NCBI RefSeq assembly: GCF_003205205.1
Contig: NZ_QJRL01000018.1
Span: forward strand, 1 to 64,000
From: Pseudomonas sp. LB-090624
GTDB taxonomy: Bacteria; Pseudomonadota; Gammaproteobacteria; Pseudomonadales; Pseudomonadaceae
DNA: 64,000 nucleotides
Direction: 5' to 3'
Shown here: one piece after another, positions 15,450-25,578 of the stretch
How the letters are laid out: the number at the start of each line of letters is the position of its first letter
How positions within the stretch are numbered: the stretch's first letter is position 1
The notes under the pieces: generated by a model
What the model saw: only the letters and a program-made list of their open reading frames with translations
What the model was told of the DNA's origin: nothing
Database searches by the model: none
Program-made: the position numbers and the translations under genes

Positions 15450-17906
15450 CTAGCGAAACGTGCCAGGTGCCCGCTGTAACAGAGGCCGGGTGGCGATCCG
15501 TTGGCGCTGCAGACTGTCACAGGTGAACACCTGGGGGCGTTCGATCAGGTAGCCCTGGGCGTAGTCCACGCCGATTTCCTGCAGGGCTTGCTCGATCAAG
15601 GGTGTTTCGACGAACTCGGCAATGGTGCGCTTACCCATCACATGGCCGATGTGGTTGATGACCTCGACCATGGCCCGGTTGACCGGGTCGTCGAGCATGT
15701 CCTTGACGAAACTGCCGTCGATCTTCAGGTAATCCACGGGCAAATGCTTGAGGTAGGCAAACGAGGACATGCCGGCGCAGAAATCATCCAGCGAGAAGCG
15801 ACAACCCAGCCCTTTCAGCTCGTTGATGAAGCGAATGGCACTGCCCAGGTTGGCGATGGCGCTGGTTTCGGTGATTTCGAAGCAGATCATCCGCGGCGGA
15901 ATGGCGTATTCGACGAACAGGCGCTGCAGGTACTCGAGGAACTTGTCATCACCAATGCTTGAGCCAGACAGGTTGATCGCGCAGATCGATAGCGGCCCTT
16001 CGCGTCCTTCGTCCAGGCACTGGCGGATGACCAGGAACACATTGCGCACCACCCAGCGGTCCAGCGCAGTCATCAGGCCATAGCGCTCGGCCGCCGGAAT
16101 GAAACTGTTGGGCAGAATGGTGCGGCCGCTCTCGTCATGCAGGCGCAGCAGGATTTCGATATGGCCTGGGCCTTCGAAGCTTTTCAGCGGGGCAATTTCC
16201 TGGGCGTACAGGCAGAAGCGGTTTTCTTCCAGGGCCACATGCAAGCGCTGGATCCAGGCCATTTCGCCGAAGCGCATGGACAGTTCGCTGTCGTCGGCAT
16301 GGTACACCTGCACGCGGTTGCGGCCCTTCTCCTTGGCCATGTAGCAGGCCATGTCGGCGGCCCGCAGCGAGGTTTCGAGGGTGCCGGGGGCCTGGGCGAT
16401 GTGCACCAGGCCGACGCTGACGGTGGTGACGAACGGCCGCCCCTTCCACACGAAATGCAGGCTCTGCACCAGCTGACGCAGCTGCTCGGCGATACGCTCG
16501 GCCTGGTCCGGCGGGCAGTTTTCCAGCAACACACCGAACTCATCCCCACCCAGCCGGGCCAGGGTATCGCCTTCGCGCAGGCCGGATTGCAGCACGGCGC
16601 AGATATGTCGCAGCAGCTCGTCACCGGCGGCGTGGCCACAGGTGTCGTTGACCAGCTTGAATTGGTCGAGGTCGAGGAACATCAGCGAATGGCGCCCAGC
16701 CTGGCGCGCCAGGCCATTGAGGGCCTGCTCCAGGCGGTACTCGAACTCGCGGCGGTTGGCCAGCCCGGTCAGGGCGTCGTGGGTGGCCTGCCAGGACAAG
16801 TTGGCGATGTACTGGCGCTCCTGGGTCATGTCGTGCAGCACCAGCACGATACCGTTGACCTGGCCGTCGTTGACGATCGGTGAGCCCACCAGGTTGATCG
16901 ACACCGTGCTGCCGTCCAGGCGCTGGATCAGCCGGGCATGCTCGGCGCCGCCCTTGAGGCTGCCGCTGAGCACCTGCTCGACCAGGCTGCGGCCGTCTTC
17001 CTCGGCCTGCTCGTCAACCAGGCTGAACAGCGCCGACAGCGGCAGGCCCTGGGCCTGGGCGGCCTGCCAGTGGGTCAACTGCTCGGCGGCCGGGTTCATG
17101 TAGCCAATGCAGCCTTCTACATCGGCGGTAATCACCGCATCGCCGATAGCCCGCAGGGTAATCTGTGCCCGCTCTTTTTCTTCCTGCAGGGCGCTGGCAA
17201 AGGCCTGGCGCTGGGCCAACAGCTTGCTGGAGCGGCGCCAGGCAATCGCAATCAGGAACATCGCAGTCAGCAGGTTGGTGACCAGCAGCACCCGCAGCAA
17301 CATGCGTGAGCCTTCGCCCAAGGCATCGCTGAAGGCCTTGGCGGCCGGCGTTACACCTTCGTTGATGGTGACGATGCGGGCCTTCCAGCCATTGATCGTC
17401 TGCGCATCGACTGGGCCGGCGTCGTACCGCTGGCGCATCTCGACGGCCAGCACATCCAGCTTGGCCAGGTAGTCGTCACCGATACTCCAGTAGTCGATGG
17501 CCGTCTGCATGTAGCTGATGCTGCGGAAGTTGCGGTAGAACCAGATGATCCCGTCGACATCGTCGGGGTGGTTGCCCCCTTGCAGGACCGCCTGGCGCGC
17601 GGCGTCCAGGTCGGGGCCGGGCTGGTCCAGCACTTCACGTACCCGTTGGTCGCCCAAGGGGACGGTTATGGCCTGGCGGTAATGCTGGTAGGTACTTGGG
17701 TCGTTGGTTTCAGCGTAAAGGGTAAGGTAGTAGATGGCATCTTTCTGGGCCTTGGACCAAAGACTTTCGCCCGCCACATAGGCACGCACGGCCGAGAGCG
17801 TATAAAGGCTGAGACTGCCCAGCGCCACCTGGAAGACCACGACGGCGATGAAGGGCCATGTGATGCCAAGCAGCTTCGGCGCTTCGAGTGTGCGATGTCC
17901 CTTCAT
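15450..17906 (-). CDS. Membrane GGDEF-EAL c-di-GMP enzyme with PAS domain
   Basis: An 818-residue inner-membrane protein. There is one TM helix near residues 15-37 and another near 203-225, flanking a periplasmic sensing domain. A PAS domain follows (MNPAAEQLTHWQ), then GGDEF at about residue 452 (LARLGGDEFGVLL, so the diguanylate cyclase site looks intact), then EAL from about 575. The EAL signature is changed to EIL (HIEILLRLHDESG), but the catalytic glutamate is kept, as are NLSG, DDFCAGMSS, YLKIDGSFV and the late glutamate in IAEFVET. Phosphodiesterase activity is plausible. ATG 17906 is preceded by AGGGA. The longer upstream frame is not conserved. Confidence 0.9.
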   Translation of the reverse strand: MKGHRTLEAPKLLGITWPFIAVVVFQVALGSLSLYTLSAVRAYVAGESLWSKAQKDAIYYLTLYAETNDPSTYQHYRQAITVPLGDQRVREVLDQPGPDLDAARQAVLQGGNHPDDVDGIIWFYRNFRSISYMQTAIDYWSIGDDYLAKLDVLAVEMRQRYDAGPVDAQTINGWKARIVTINEGVTPAAKAFSDALGEGSRMLLRVLLVTNLLTAMFLIAIAWRRSSKLLAQRQAFASALQEEKERAQITLRAIGDAVITADVEGCIGYMNPAAEQLTHWQAAQAQGLPLSALFSLVDEQAEEDGRSLVEQVLSGSLKGGAEHARLIQRLDGSTVSINLVGSPIVNDGQVNGIVLVLHDMTQERQYIANLSWQATHDALTGLANRREFEYRLEQALNGLARQAGRHSLMFLDLDQFKLVNDTCGHAAGDELLRHICAVLQSGLREGDTLARLGGDEFGVLLENCPPDQAERIAEQLRQLVQSLHFVWKGRPFVTTVSVGLVHIAQAPGTLETSLRAADMACYMAKEKGRNRVQVYHADDSELSMRFGEMAWIQRLHVALEENRFCLYAQEIAPLKSFEGPGHIEILLRLHDESGRTILPNSFIPAAERYGLMTALDRWVVRNVFLVIRQCLDEGREGPLSICAINLSGSSIGDDKFLEYLQRLFVEYAIPPRMICFEITETSAIANLGSAIRFINELKGLGCRFSLDDFCAGMSSFAYLKHLPVDYLKIDGSFVKDMLDDPVNRAMVEVINHIGHVMGKRTIAEFVETPLIEQALQEIGVDYAQGYLIERPQVFTCDSLQRQRIATRPLLQRAPGTFR

Positions 17907-18039
17907 GGAGTCCCTGTCACAGAGCAGATAAGGCGAAGATCGACCCAGACAAGCACAGCGTAGGCCATTTGCCATCGTTGTGGAGGGGATTTTTATGACA
18001 AGGAATCGGGGGATTTGCACAGCGTTTGCGCTGGCCATT

Positions 18040-18125
18040 GCGGGAGCGGGCTAGCCCCGAAACCGACGCCGCGGGTGATGGCACGGGCTTCGCCCACAGT
18101 CGCGGGGCAAGCCCGCTCCTGCAGG
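18040..18125. repeat. REP pair (BIME)
   Basis: Inverted REP units (cgggagcgggctagccccga at 18041-18060 and tcgcggggcaagcccgctcc at 18100-18119) with a third weaker stem between them. The pair lies between the ABC exporter gene and the start region of the GGDEF/EAL gene. Confidence 0.75.
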
Positions 18126-18163
18126 GGTCGCGCTAGACAACGCCGGACCAGGCAGCCAGGTAA

Positions 18164-19996
18164 TCAGCTCTGCTGCAGGTGCCCATACAGCTTGGCGTAT
18201 AACCCACCCTCGGCGATCAGCTGCTGATGCCCACCCTCTTCGGCCACGTGCCCGCCATCGAACACCAGCACCCGATCGGCCTGTTTCACCGCCGACAGGC
18301 GGTGGGCGATGATCAACGTGGTACGGCCACTGAGGAAGCGCGCCAGGGCCTGGTGCAAGTTGTACTCGGTGGCGGCATCCAGAGCCGAGGTCGCCTCATC
18401 GAGGATCACCACCTTGGGCTCCGCCAACACCATGCGGGCAATGGCCAGGCGCTGGCGCTGGCCGCCGGACAAGCGTACCCCAGAGCGCCCGACGATGCTG
18501 TCCAGGCCCTGCGGCAAGGCCGTAATGGTGGCATCCAGCTGTGCGATACGCAGCGCCTGCCAGCAAGCCTCGTCACTGCAATCGCGGCCCATGGTCAGGT
18601 TGGCGCGCACCGTGTCGTTGAACAGCGACGGGTGCTGCAGCACCACTGCAACGTTCTCGCGCAGGGTTTCCAGGCCGATTTCCTGCAAGCTGGCACCGCC
18701 AAAGCGGATGGTCCCGGCCTGGGCGCTGTACAAGCCCAGCAACAGTTGCACCAACGTGCTCTTGCCACCACCGCTGGCACCGACGATCGCCACCTTCTCG
18801 CCTGGGGCGATCGACAGGTCGAGGTGTTCGAGCACCGGCTCATCGGCGTAGGCAAAGCGCAGGTCGCGAACCTCTATGCCGACCGTCTCGCGGCCGGCGA
18901 ACGGGTCGCTGGCCGCCGGGTACTGGGGTTCGTCGGCACGGGCCAACAGTTCATTGAGGCGGCTCAGCGCGCCGCCGGCGGCATAGTAGGCATATTGCAG
19001 GTTGAGCAACTGCTCGACCGGGCCGATCATGAACCACAGGTAGCTGAACACCGCCAGCATCTGGCCGATCGACAGGTCGGAAAACAGCACTGTAAGCATG
19101 GCCGCAGCACGGAAGATGTCGATCCCGAACTGGAACAACAGGCCGCTGGCACGGCCACTGGCATCGCTTTTCCATTGCGAGTCCACGGCGTAATCGCGCA
19201 CTTCGCGGGCGCGCAGGCCCAGGCGGCCGAGGAAGTAACCCTGGCGGTTGCCGGCGCGGATTTCCTGGATGGCATCGAGGGTTTCCGTCAGCGCCTGGGT
19301 GAAGCGTGAGGTGCTGTCGTTCTCAAGCTTTTTCAGGTGTTTGACACGTTTGCCCAGCTGCACGGTGAAGTAGATCACCAGCGGGTTGAACAGTAGGATC
19401 AGCAAGGCCAGCTGCCAGTGCATCCAGATCAGGATGGCCGCGGTGCCGGTCAGGGTCAGCATGGCCACCAGGAAACGGCTGAGGGTTTCGCCGACGAACT
19501 TGTCGAGGGTGTCCAGGTCGGTGACCAGGTGGGTGGTTACCGTACCACTGCCCAGGCTTTCGTATTCCTTCAGCGAAATACGCTTGAGCCTTTCGATCAG
19601 GCGGATGCGCAGGCGGTAGACGATGTCTTTGGCGAGGCCGGCGAACAGCTTGGCCTGTACCACGTTGAACGCCAGCGCAGCCAGCCGCAGGCACAGGGTC
19701 AATGCCAGCATCAGGCCGATATAGCCGGCGGCCACCTGCCAGCTGGACGGCAGCAGGTGGTTCATCCATTTCAGCGCAGCATCGCCATGGCCGAGCAGCA
19801 CTTCGTCCACCAGCAGCGGCAGCAACAGCGGAATGGGCACGCTGCAGCAGGCCGCCAGCACGGCGATGAGGTTGGCGGACCAGAGGTTTTTCTCGTGATG
19901 CAGGGCCAGACGGCGGATTTCCGCCCAGCTCAATCGATCGGCCGCAGTGCTGGGCTTGCCCGGCACCGGGTCGGGTGACCCAGGCACATCAAGCAC
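18164..19996 (-). CDS. ABC exporter (fused membrane and ATPase domains)
   Basis: About 610 residues with the half-transporter layout: a six-helix type IV membrane domain (residues about 35-330), then an ATPase domain with Walker A GASGGGKST, Q-loop VVLQHP, signature LSGGQRQRLAIARM, Walker B VVILDEATSALD and the H-loop IIAHRLSAV. It resembles MsbA/LmrA-type exporters. The substrate is unknown. The start is uncertain: GTG 19996 (VLDVPGSPDP) and GTG 19987 both overlap the end of the DsbA-like gene, implying coupling. It is the last gene of an apparent trhO-dsbA-ABC operon. Confidence 0.88.
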   Translation of the reverse strand: MLDVPGSPDPVPGKPSTAADRLSWAEIRRLALHHEKNLWSANLIAVLAACCSVPIPLLLPLLVDEVLLGHGDAALKWMNHLLPSSWQVAAGYIGLMLALTLCLRLAALAFNVVQAKLFAGLAKDIVYRLRIRLIERLKRISLKEYESLGSGTVTTHLVTDLDTLDKFVGETLSRFLVAMLTLTGTAAILIWMHWQLALLILLFNPLVIYFTVQLGKRVKHLKKLENDSTSRFTQALTETLDAIQEIRAGNRQGYFLGRLGLRAREVRDYAVDSQWKSDASGRASGLLFQFGIDIFRAAAMLTVLFSDLSIGQMLAVFSYLWFMIGPVEQLLNLQYAYYAAGGALSRLNELLARADEPQYPAASDPFAGRETVGIEVRDLRFAYADEPVLEHLDLSIAPGEKVAIVGASGGGKSTLVQLLLGLYSAQAGTIRFGGASLQEIGLETLRENVAVVLQHPSLFNDTVRANLTMGRDCSDEACWQALRIAQLDATITALPQGLDSIVGRSGVRLSGGQRQRLAIARMVLAEPKVVILDEATSALDAATEYNLHQALARFLSGRTTLIIAHRLSAVKQADRVLVFDGGHVAEEGGHQQLIAEGGLYAKLYGHLQQS

Positions 19997-20621
19997 AAGC
20001 GGCCTGCTGCAGCCAGCGGCCGAGCAAGGGTTGCAGGCGCTCCAGTGGCTGGTAGCCATTGGTCAGCAGGGCCAGTTGGCCATTGCGCTCGGCCAGCAGC
20101 GTCGGGAAGCCGGCAATACCGAGGTCCTGGGCCCACCCGAAATCGGCGGCGGTAGCTGCGCGGGTGTCGGCACGGGCGAAGGTGTCGGCGAACAGCATAC
20201 GGTCGAAGCCGGCCTGCTCGGCCAGATCGACCAGATGCGGCGCGGTGGTCACATCCACACCCTGCTCGTAGAACGAGCGCTGGATCAATGCCAGCAGCGG
20301 CCACACGCCCTCGACGCCCAGTTCGCGGGCGGTGACCAGGGCGCGGCAGGCCGGTTCTGTGTCGTAGACGAAACCGTCGGGCATGGCCCCCTCGAAGCGG
20401 AACGGCTGGCCGGTAGCGTCGGCCACCGCCTGCCAGTGTTCGAGGATGTACTTGCGGGTGGCGCTGTCAAGCGCGCTGCCGCCAGTGCGCAGCCCGCCCG
20501 GCACCAGGTGGGTAGACACGCCTGAGTCACGCGCCTGGGCGATCAGGGCCTCGGCCACCGGCGCGAACCCCCAGCACCAGGAGCACATCGGGTCCATCAC
20601 ATAGATCAGGCGTGCAGACAT
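19989..20621 (-). CDS. DsbA-family thioredoxin-fold protein, cytoplasmic (FrnE-like)
   Basis: A 210-residue thioredoxin-fold protein. A redox CxxC (DPMCSWCWGF) is at residues 13-16 and the cis-proline loop is in GIAGFPTLL. There is no signal peptide, so it probably acts in the cytoplasm, like FrnE-type DsbA relatives and 2-hydroxychromene-2-carboxylate isomerase relatives. It starts 3 bp after the trhO stop and overlaps the ABC exporter start, so the three genes are tightly coupled. The partner substrate is not evident. Confidence 0.88.
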   Translation of the reverse strand: MSARLIYVMDPMCSWCWGFAPVAEALIAQARDSGVSTHLVPGGLRTGGSALDSATRKYILEHWQAVADATGQPFRFEGAMPDGFVYDTEPACRALVTARELGVEGVWPLLALIQRSFYEQGVDVTTAPHLVDLAEQAGFDRMLFADTFARADTRAATAADFGWAQDLGIAGFPTLLAERNGQLALLTNGYQPLERLQPLLGRWLQQAACA

Positions 20622-20624
20622 GCA

Positions 20625-21557
20625 TCAAGCCTCGGCTTTGTAGTTGTAACCGATCGGGTGCGGCAGGTTGCGGGCCTTGGCCAGCTCGATCTGCTTCTGC
20701 CGGTCGATGGCACTGCGCCGGGTCTTCTCGCTCAGGCTGTCCCAGCAATGTGGGCAGCTGACACCTGGCGAATAGTGCTCGGACGCGCGCTCCTCTGCAT
20801 TGATCGGGTGGCGGCAGGCGTGGCACTGGTCGTACTCGCCTTCGCTAAGGTCATGGCGCACCGTGACGCGGTTGTCGAAGACGAAGCAGTCGCCGTCCCA
20901 CAGGCTGTCTTCCTGAGGCACTTCCTCGAAGTATTTCAGGATGCCGCCTTTAAGATGATAGACCGCCTCGAAGCCTTCACCGAGCATGTAGCTCGAAGCT
21001 TTTTCGCAGCGAATGCCGCCGGTGCAGAACATCGCCACCTTCTTGTGCTTGCTGGGGTCGAAGTTGGCCTTGATGTAATCCGGGAACTCGCGGAAGGTTT
21101 CGGTCTTCGGGTCGATGGCGCCCTTGAAAGTGCCGATGGCCACTTCGTAATCGTTGCGGGTGTCGATAAGCAACACTTCCGGGTCGCTGATCAGGGCGTT
21201 CCAGTCCTTGGGCTCGACGTAGGTGCCGACTGCCTGGTTGGGGTCTACGCCCGGCACGCCGAGGGTGACGATTTCCTTCTTAAGCTTGACCTTGGTGCGG
21301 TAGAACGGCTGTTCGTCGCAATACGACTCTTTATGGTCGACATCGACCAGGCGCGCGTCGTTGCGCAACCATGCCAGCAGGCCATCGATGCCTTCGCGGG
21401 TGGCCGATACGGTGCCGTTGATGCCCTCGTGGGCCAGCAGCAGGGTGCCTTTGACGTTGTTGTCGAGCATGGCCTTGAGCAGTGGCTCACGCAGCTCGAC
21501 GTAGTCTTCCAGGGTGACGAACTTGTACAGCGCCGCGACGACGATGGCTTGGGACAT
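20625..21557 (-). CDS. trhO: tRNA uridine(34) hydroxylase (rhodanese-domain TrhO/YceA)
   Basis: A 310-residue protein with an N-terminal UPF0176 domain, a rhodanese domain (about 125-220) and a C-terminal cysteine-rich segment (CHACRH, then VSCPHCWDSL). The catalytic-loop cysteine is in VAMFCTGGIRCEKASSYML. The TrhO family makes 5-hydroxyuridine at position 34 of several tRNAs. ATG 21557 begins the conserved MSQAIVVAALYKFV and follows GGAG. It heads the trhO-dsbA-ABC gene set. Confidence 0.94.
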   Translation of the reverse strand: MSQAIVVAALYKFVTLEDYVELREPLLKAMLDNNVKGTLLLAHEGINGTVSATREGIDGLLAWLRNDARLVDVDHKESYCDEQPFYRTKVKLKKEIVTLGVPGVDPNQAVGTYVEPKDWNALISDPEVLLIDTRNDYEVAIGTFKGAIDPKTETFREFPDYIKANFDPSKHKKVAMFCTGGIRCEKASSYMLGEGFEAVYHLKGGILKYFEEVPQEDSLWDGDCFVFDNRVTVRHDLSEGEYDQCHACRHPINAEERASEHYSPGVSCPHCWDSLSEKTRRSAIDRQKQIELAKARNLPHPIGYNYKAEA

Positions 21558-21632
21558 GAAGCAGGTTCTCCAGGTGGTTGCCCTCGTAAGGGGCGGACCG
21601 GGTTACACAATGAACAAAGGGCCGCTGCGCGC

Positions 21633-21697
21633 CCCATCGCCGGCAAGCCGGCGCCCACGGGTGGAGTACCTGTGGAAGCTGGCTTGCTGGCGATGGG
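21633..21697. repeat. Divergent REP pair
   Basis: Inverted sequences CCCATCGCCGGCAAGCCGGC and its partner ending GGCTTGCTGGCGATGGG flank a short centre. This is a different REP subtype (core CCGGCAAGCCGG) from the TGTGGGAGCGG type. It lies between the trhO start and the bolA-like gene end. Confidence 0.7.
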
Positions 21698-21753
21698 CTG
21701 CACAGCAGCCCCCTTTGGGATGAAGCGGATTCTACCAGAACAACAAAAAGGTT

Positions 21754-22050
21754 TCAGTGCCCGCCGCCGGCGCACACTGGGGAGGCCGGTGCAACGCCGA
21801 CCTTGGCCCACTCTTCGGCGGTGTAGGTATGAATGGCCAGGGCATGGATCTGGCCCATCAGCTCACCCATGGTGGCGTACACCTTCTGGTGGCGCTTGAC
21901 GCTGTTCAACCCGGCAAACTGCTCGCAGACGATCACTGCCTTGTAGTGGGTCTCCTGACCACGACTGTGCATGTGGCTTTCGTCGAGCACTTGCAGGTGT
22001 TGCGGCGCCAGCGTCGCCAGCTGCTGTTCGATACGCTGCTGCATGGTCAT
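21754..22050 (-). CDS. BolA-family protein
   Basis: A 98-residue BolA-like protein. The fold motif runs from the N-terminal QQRIEQQLATLAPQHLQVLD through HYKAVIVCEQFAGLNSVKRHQ to the C-terminal HALAIHTYTAEEW, with the conserved histidines. BolA proteins bind monothiol glutaredoxins with Fe-S clusters and some act as transcription factors. It lies 10 bp after the secreted DUF2059 gene and is probably co-transcribed with it. The two are functionally unrelated as far as can be seen. Confidence 0.92.
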   Translation of the reverse strand: MTMQQRIEQQLATLAPQHLQVLDESHMHSRGQETHYKAVIVCEQFAGLNSVKRHQKVYATMGELMGQIHALAIHTYTAEEWAKVGVAPASPVCAGGGH

Positions 22051-22060
22051 TGCGGCGTAC

Positions 22061-22585
22061 TCACTTCTTCGCCGGGGCGGCGGCCTTGCCGGCGTTAGGG
22101 TCCAGCTCCTTGGTCATGTCTTCCAGCAGCTTGTTCACCACCGGTACTGCGGGCTCCAGGCTCTGCTGGGTCAGCTGCGCCGACTGCTGGGTGACCTTGG
22201 GCATTTCACGCAGCACTTTCTTGCCCAGCGGCGACTCGTAGAACTTGACCAGGTCCTTCAGCTCCTGCTCGGTGAAGGTCTGGGTGTACAGGTCGACCAT
22301 CTTCGGCTTCAGCTTGTTCCAGCCGATGGCGTTGTCCAGGGCGGCGTTGGCCTTGGCCTGGTAGCTTTCCAGCACCGGCTGCTTGGCGGCCGGGGCCTTG
22401 GTCTGGGCGAAGCGTTGGGCGAACATCTGCTGCACTTGCATGTACACCGGGGTGCCCAGCTTGTCGGCGTTGGCCAGGGTCAGGAATTTCTCGGCAGCAG
22501 CGTTGTGGCTGGCAGTGGCAGCGAGTACCTGGCCGCTGGCGCAAACCAGTGCAACGGCGGCACAAAGGACACGGAGACGGGTCAT
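22061..22585 (-). CDS. Secreted DUF2059 protein
   Basis: A 174-residue protein with a clear signal peptide (MTRLRVLCAAVALVCASG, cleavage after VLA at about 22-23). The mature part is helical with the DUF2059 segment LVKFYESPLGKKVLREMPKV. The C-terminus is Lys/Ala-rich (AGKAAAPAKK). It is expected in the periplasm, and no enzymatic residues stand out. AAGGAAATGC precedes ATG 22585. It diverges from fumC across 154 bp. The function of the family is not known to me. Confidence 0.88.
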   Translation of the reverse strand: MTRLRVLCAAVALVCASGQVLAATASHNAAAEKFLTLANADKLGTPVYMQVQQMFAQRFAQTKAPAAKQPVLESYQAKANAALDNAIGWNKLKPKMVDLYTQTFTEQELKDLVKFYESPLGKKVLREMPKVTQQSAQLTQQSLEPAVPVVNKLLEDMTKELDPNAGKAAAPAKK

Positions 22586-22739
22586 TGCATTTCCTTCAAC
22601 AAGAGGGAGGCGGGTACCTCAGAGTAGAGCATTCTGCGCCGTGGTGGCGATGTGCTCAAGTGGCACGACGAGCGATGGAACCGCTCCGTCGAATGAGGGC
22701 CTAAACTGCGATTTCGAACTACACAGGAGTGCGTACAGA

Positions 22740-24134
<1,395 letters not shown>

Positions 24135-24144
24135 ATTTCCCCAT

Positions 24145-24193
24145 GAGCCGCCCCGGTTGCCTCATCACCTCGGCACCGCGCCACGGGCGGCTC
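24145..24193 (+). terminator. Possible fumC terminator
   Basis: GAGCCGCCC (24145-24153) pairs with GGGCGGCTC (24185-24193) across a 31-base loop, followed by ACCGTTTTAT. It lies directly after fumC. The large loop and weak T-run make this tentative. Confidence 0.4.
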
Positions 24194-24229
24194 ACCGTTT
24201 TATCGGGTAGATGCCTATCTCTCTGGCAC

Positions 24230-25390
24230 TCAAGAAATCGGGTCATCCCCGGTACGAGGATAAGCATGGGTCAGACTTTCCCACATGTAATGAAAATCGC
24301 CTTGCGTCGGCCGATGTCTTTGCACAAATGCGCGAGTTTCCGGCAAAGAGTGCCCCAAACGGACCGCATAGTGGGTATAACCAATTTCAAATGTCCATTG
24401 AGCACTCAACTGGATGCCGTGGTATCGCTTACAAATGTCTGGCATCAATGCAATGTTTTCATACCGAGAATGAAACTCCATCGTCTGCATCATTCGCGCC
24501 ATGGCTTGCGTTTCTTCATCCCTGTACAGATCGATCCCCTGCAATAACGCCGTTTCAGCCACATTGATAGTAGCCGCCAGACCATAAGCGGTGTGGGCGA
24601 AGTCCCGACAGCTCTCAACGTTCATCCCCTCAATGTATCGGTATGGACTACCCCACTGTTGATTGACCTCTTCGTCGGTCGGCACCCGGGTCCAATTGGG
24701 CAGTAGTCTGGGACGCGCTCCATCACTTTCCAGATAAATGGACGCCACGATATGGTCTTTCCATAACTGGATACTCCTGGCGAAGATTTCGTGATTGTCA
24801 GTAAAAATCGCTATATATAAAAGTGCCTCGATACCTGTGGAGCGCCAATTGCCAGGCACGGTATCCCACTTCCACCCGTCACCATGGAAGAGGTCCTCTA
24901 TGATCGGTTGAAACTGCGCTTCCAACATCCCTCTGAATCGCGCCTTACCTTCAGTCGTCCAGCCAGACGCAGTATGAGCAAGGATTTCCGCAGCACTGAT
25001 GAATAAGCACGCTGCCCACGATGCCTGAAGGCGTGCATTTTCGCCGATATGTCCTCCGGTAAATTCTCGAGACCATGCGTCAAGGATTTTGATGGCAGTA
25101 GCTGCATATTCCTTGTCATCCTTGATCACCCAGAGCAATGCCTGCGCATAGGCAGCCTGACCATCTCGAGTTTCATCAGTACACCCACAATCCGGCTGGC
25201 TATAAGCTCCGCAATCCACTACCTCGCGCGGCTTCGGAACCCAGTTTTTATCTGCTCTTTTCAAATAATCATTCAGTACTTTTTCACTGGCACTCTTCCA
25301 AGGCTCACGGTGTAGATTATGACGAACGAATTGCTCAAGGTAATTCACATTGACCTTTATACCAGGATGCACAAAATTATGTACCTTCAT
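24230..25390 (-). CDS. Alginate-lyase-like (alpha/alpha-toroid) protein without signal peptide
   Basis: A 386-residue protein resembling the alginate lyase family (PF05426-type alpha/alpha toroid). It begins almost at the domain start (VHNFVHPGIKVNVNYLEQFV) and contains DCGAYSQPDCGC, DTVPGNWRSTGIEALLYI and GMNVESCRDFAHTAYGLAA, which carry the Asn-Trp and Arg-Asp-x-x-His patterns seen in the family. No signal peptide is present, unlike most secreted lyases. Codon use is clearly AT-richer than its neighbours (many third-position A/T, for example AAT TTT, GAT TAT TTG), suggesting acquisition. It stands alone between fumC and an EamA gene. The substrate is unknown. Confidence 0.7.
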   Translation of the reverse strand: MKVHNFVHPGIKVNVNYLEQFVRHNLHREPWKSASEKVLNDYLKRADKNWVPKPREVVDCGAYSQPDCGCTDETRDGQAAYAQALLWVIKDDKEYAATAIKILDAWSREFTGGHIGENARLQASWAACLFISAAEILAHTASGWTTEGKARFRGMLEAQFQPIIEDLFHGDGWKWDTVPGNWRSTGIEALLYIAIFTDNHEIFARSIQLWKDHIVASIYLESDGARPRLLPNWTRVPTDEEVNQQWGSPYRYIEGMNVESCRDFAHTAYGLAATINVAETALLQGIDLYRDEETQAMARMMQTMEFHSRYENIALMPDICKRYHGIQLSAQWTFEIGYTHYAVRLGHSLPETRAFVQRHRPTQGDFHYMWESLTHAYPRTGDDPIS

Positions 25391-25578
25391 ATTGCTTACC
25401 CTGCTCGACCTTCAGGCACATTGAATCCAAATGGCAAAAGACTCGCAACTGGTAGAAATACTAGGCAATTCCTCGGATGATCAGGCGCGCTGATGTTTCG
25501 CGAGGTACTGCATCAGCCTCAAACCCACAGGGATCGCGCTAGATTCTAGAAAGTGAGCAAGGCAGTTCTCCCACAGGC

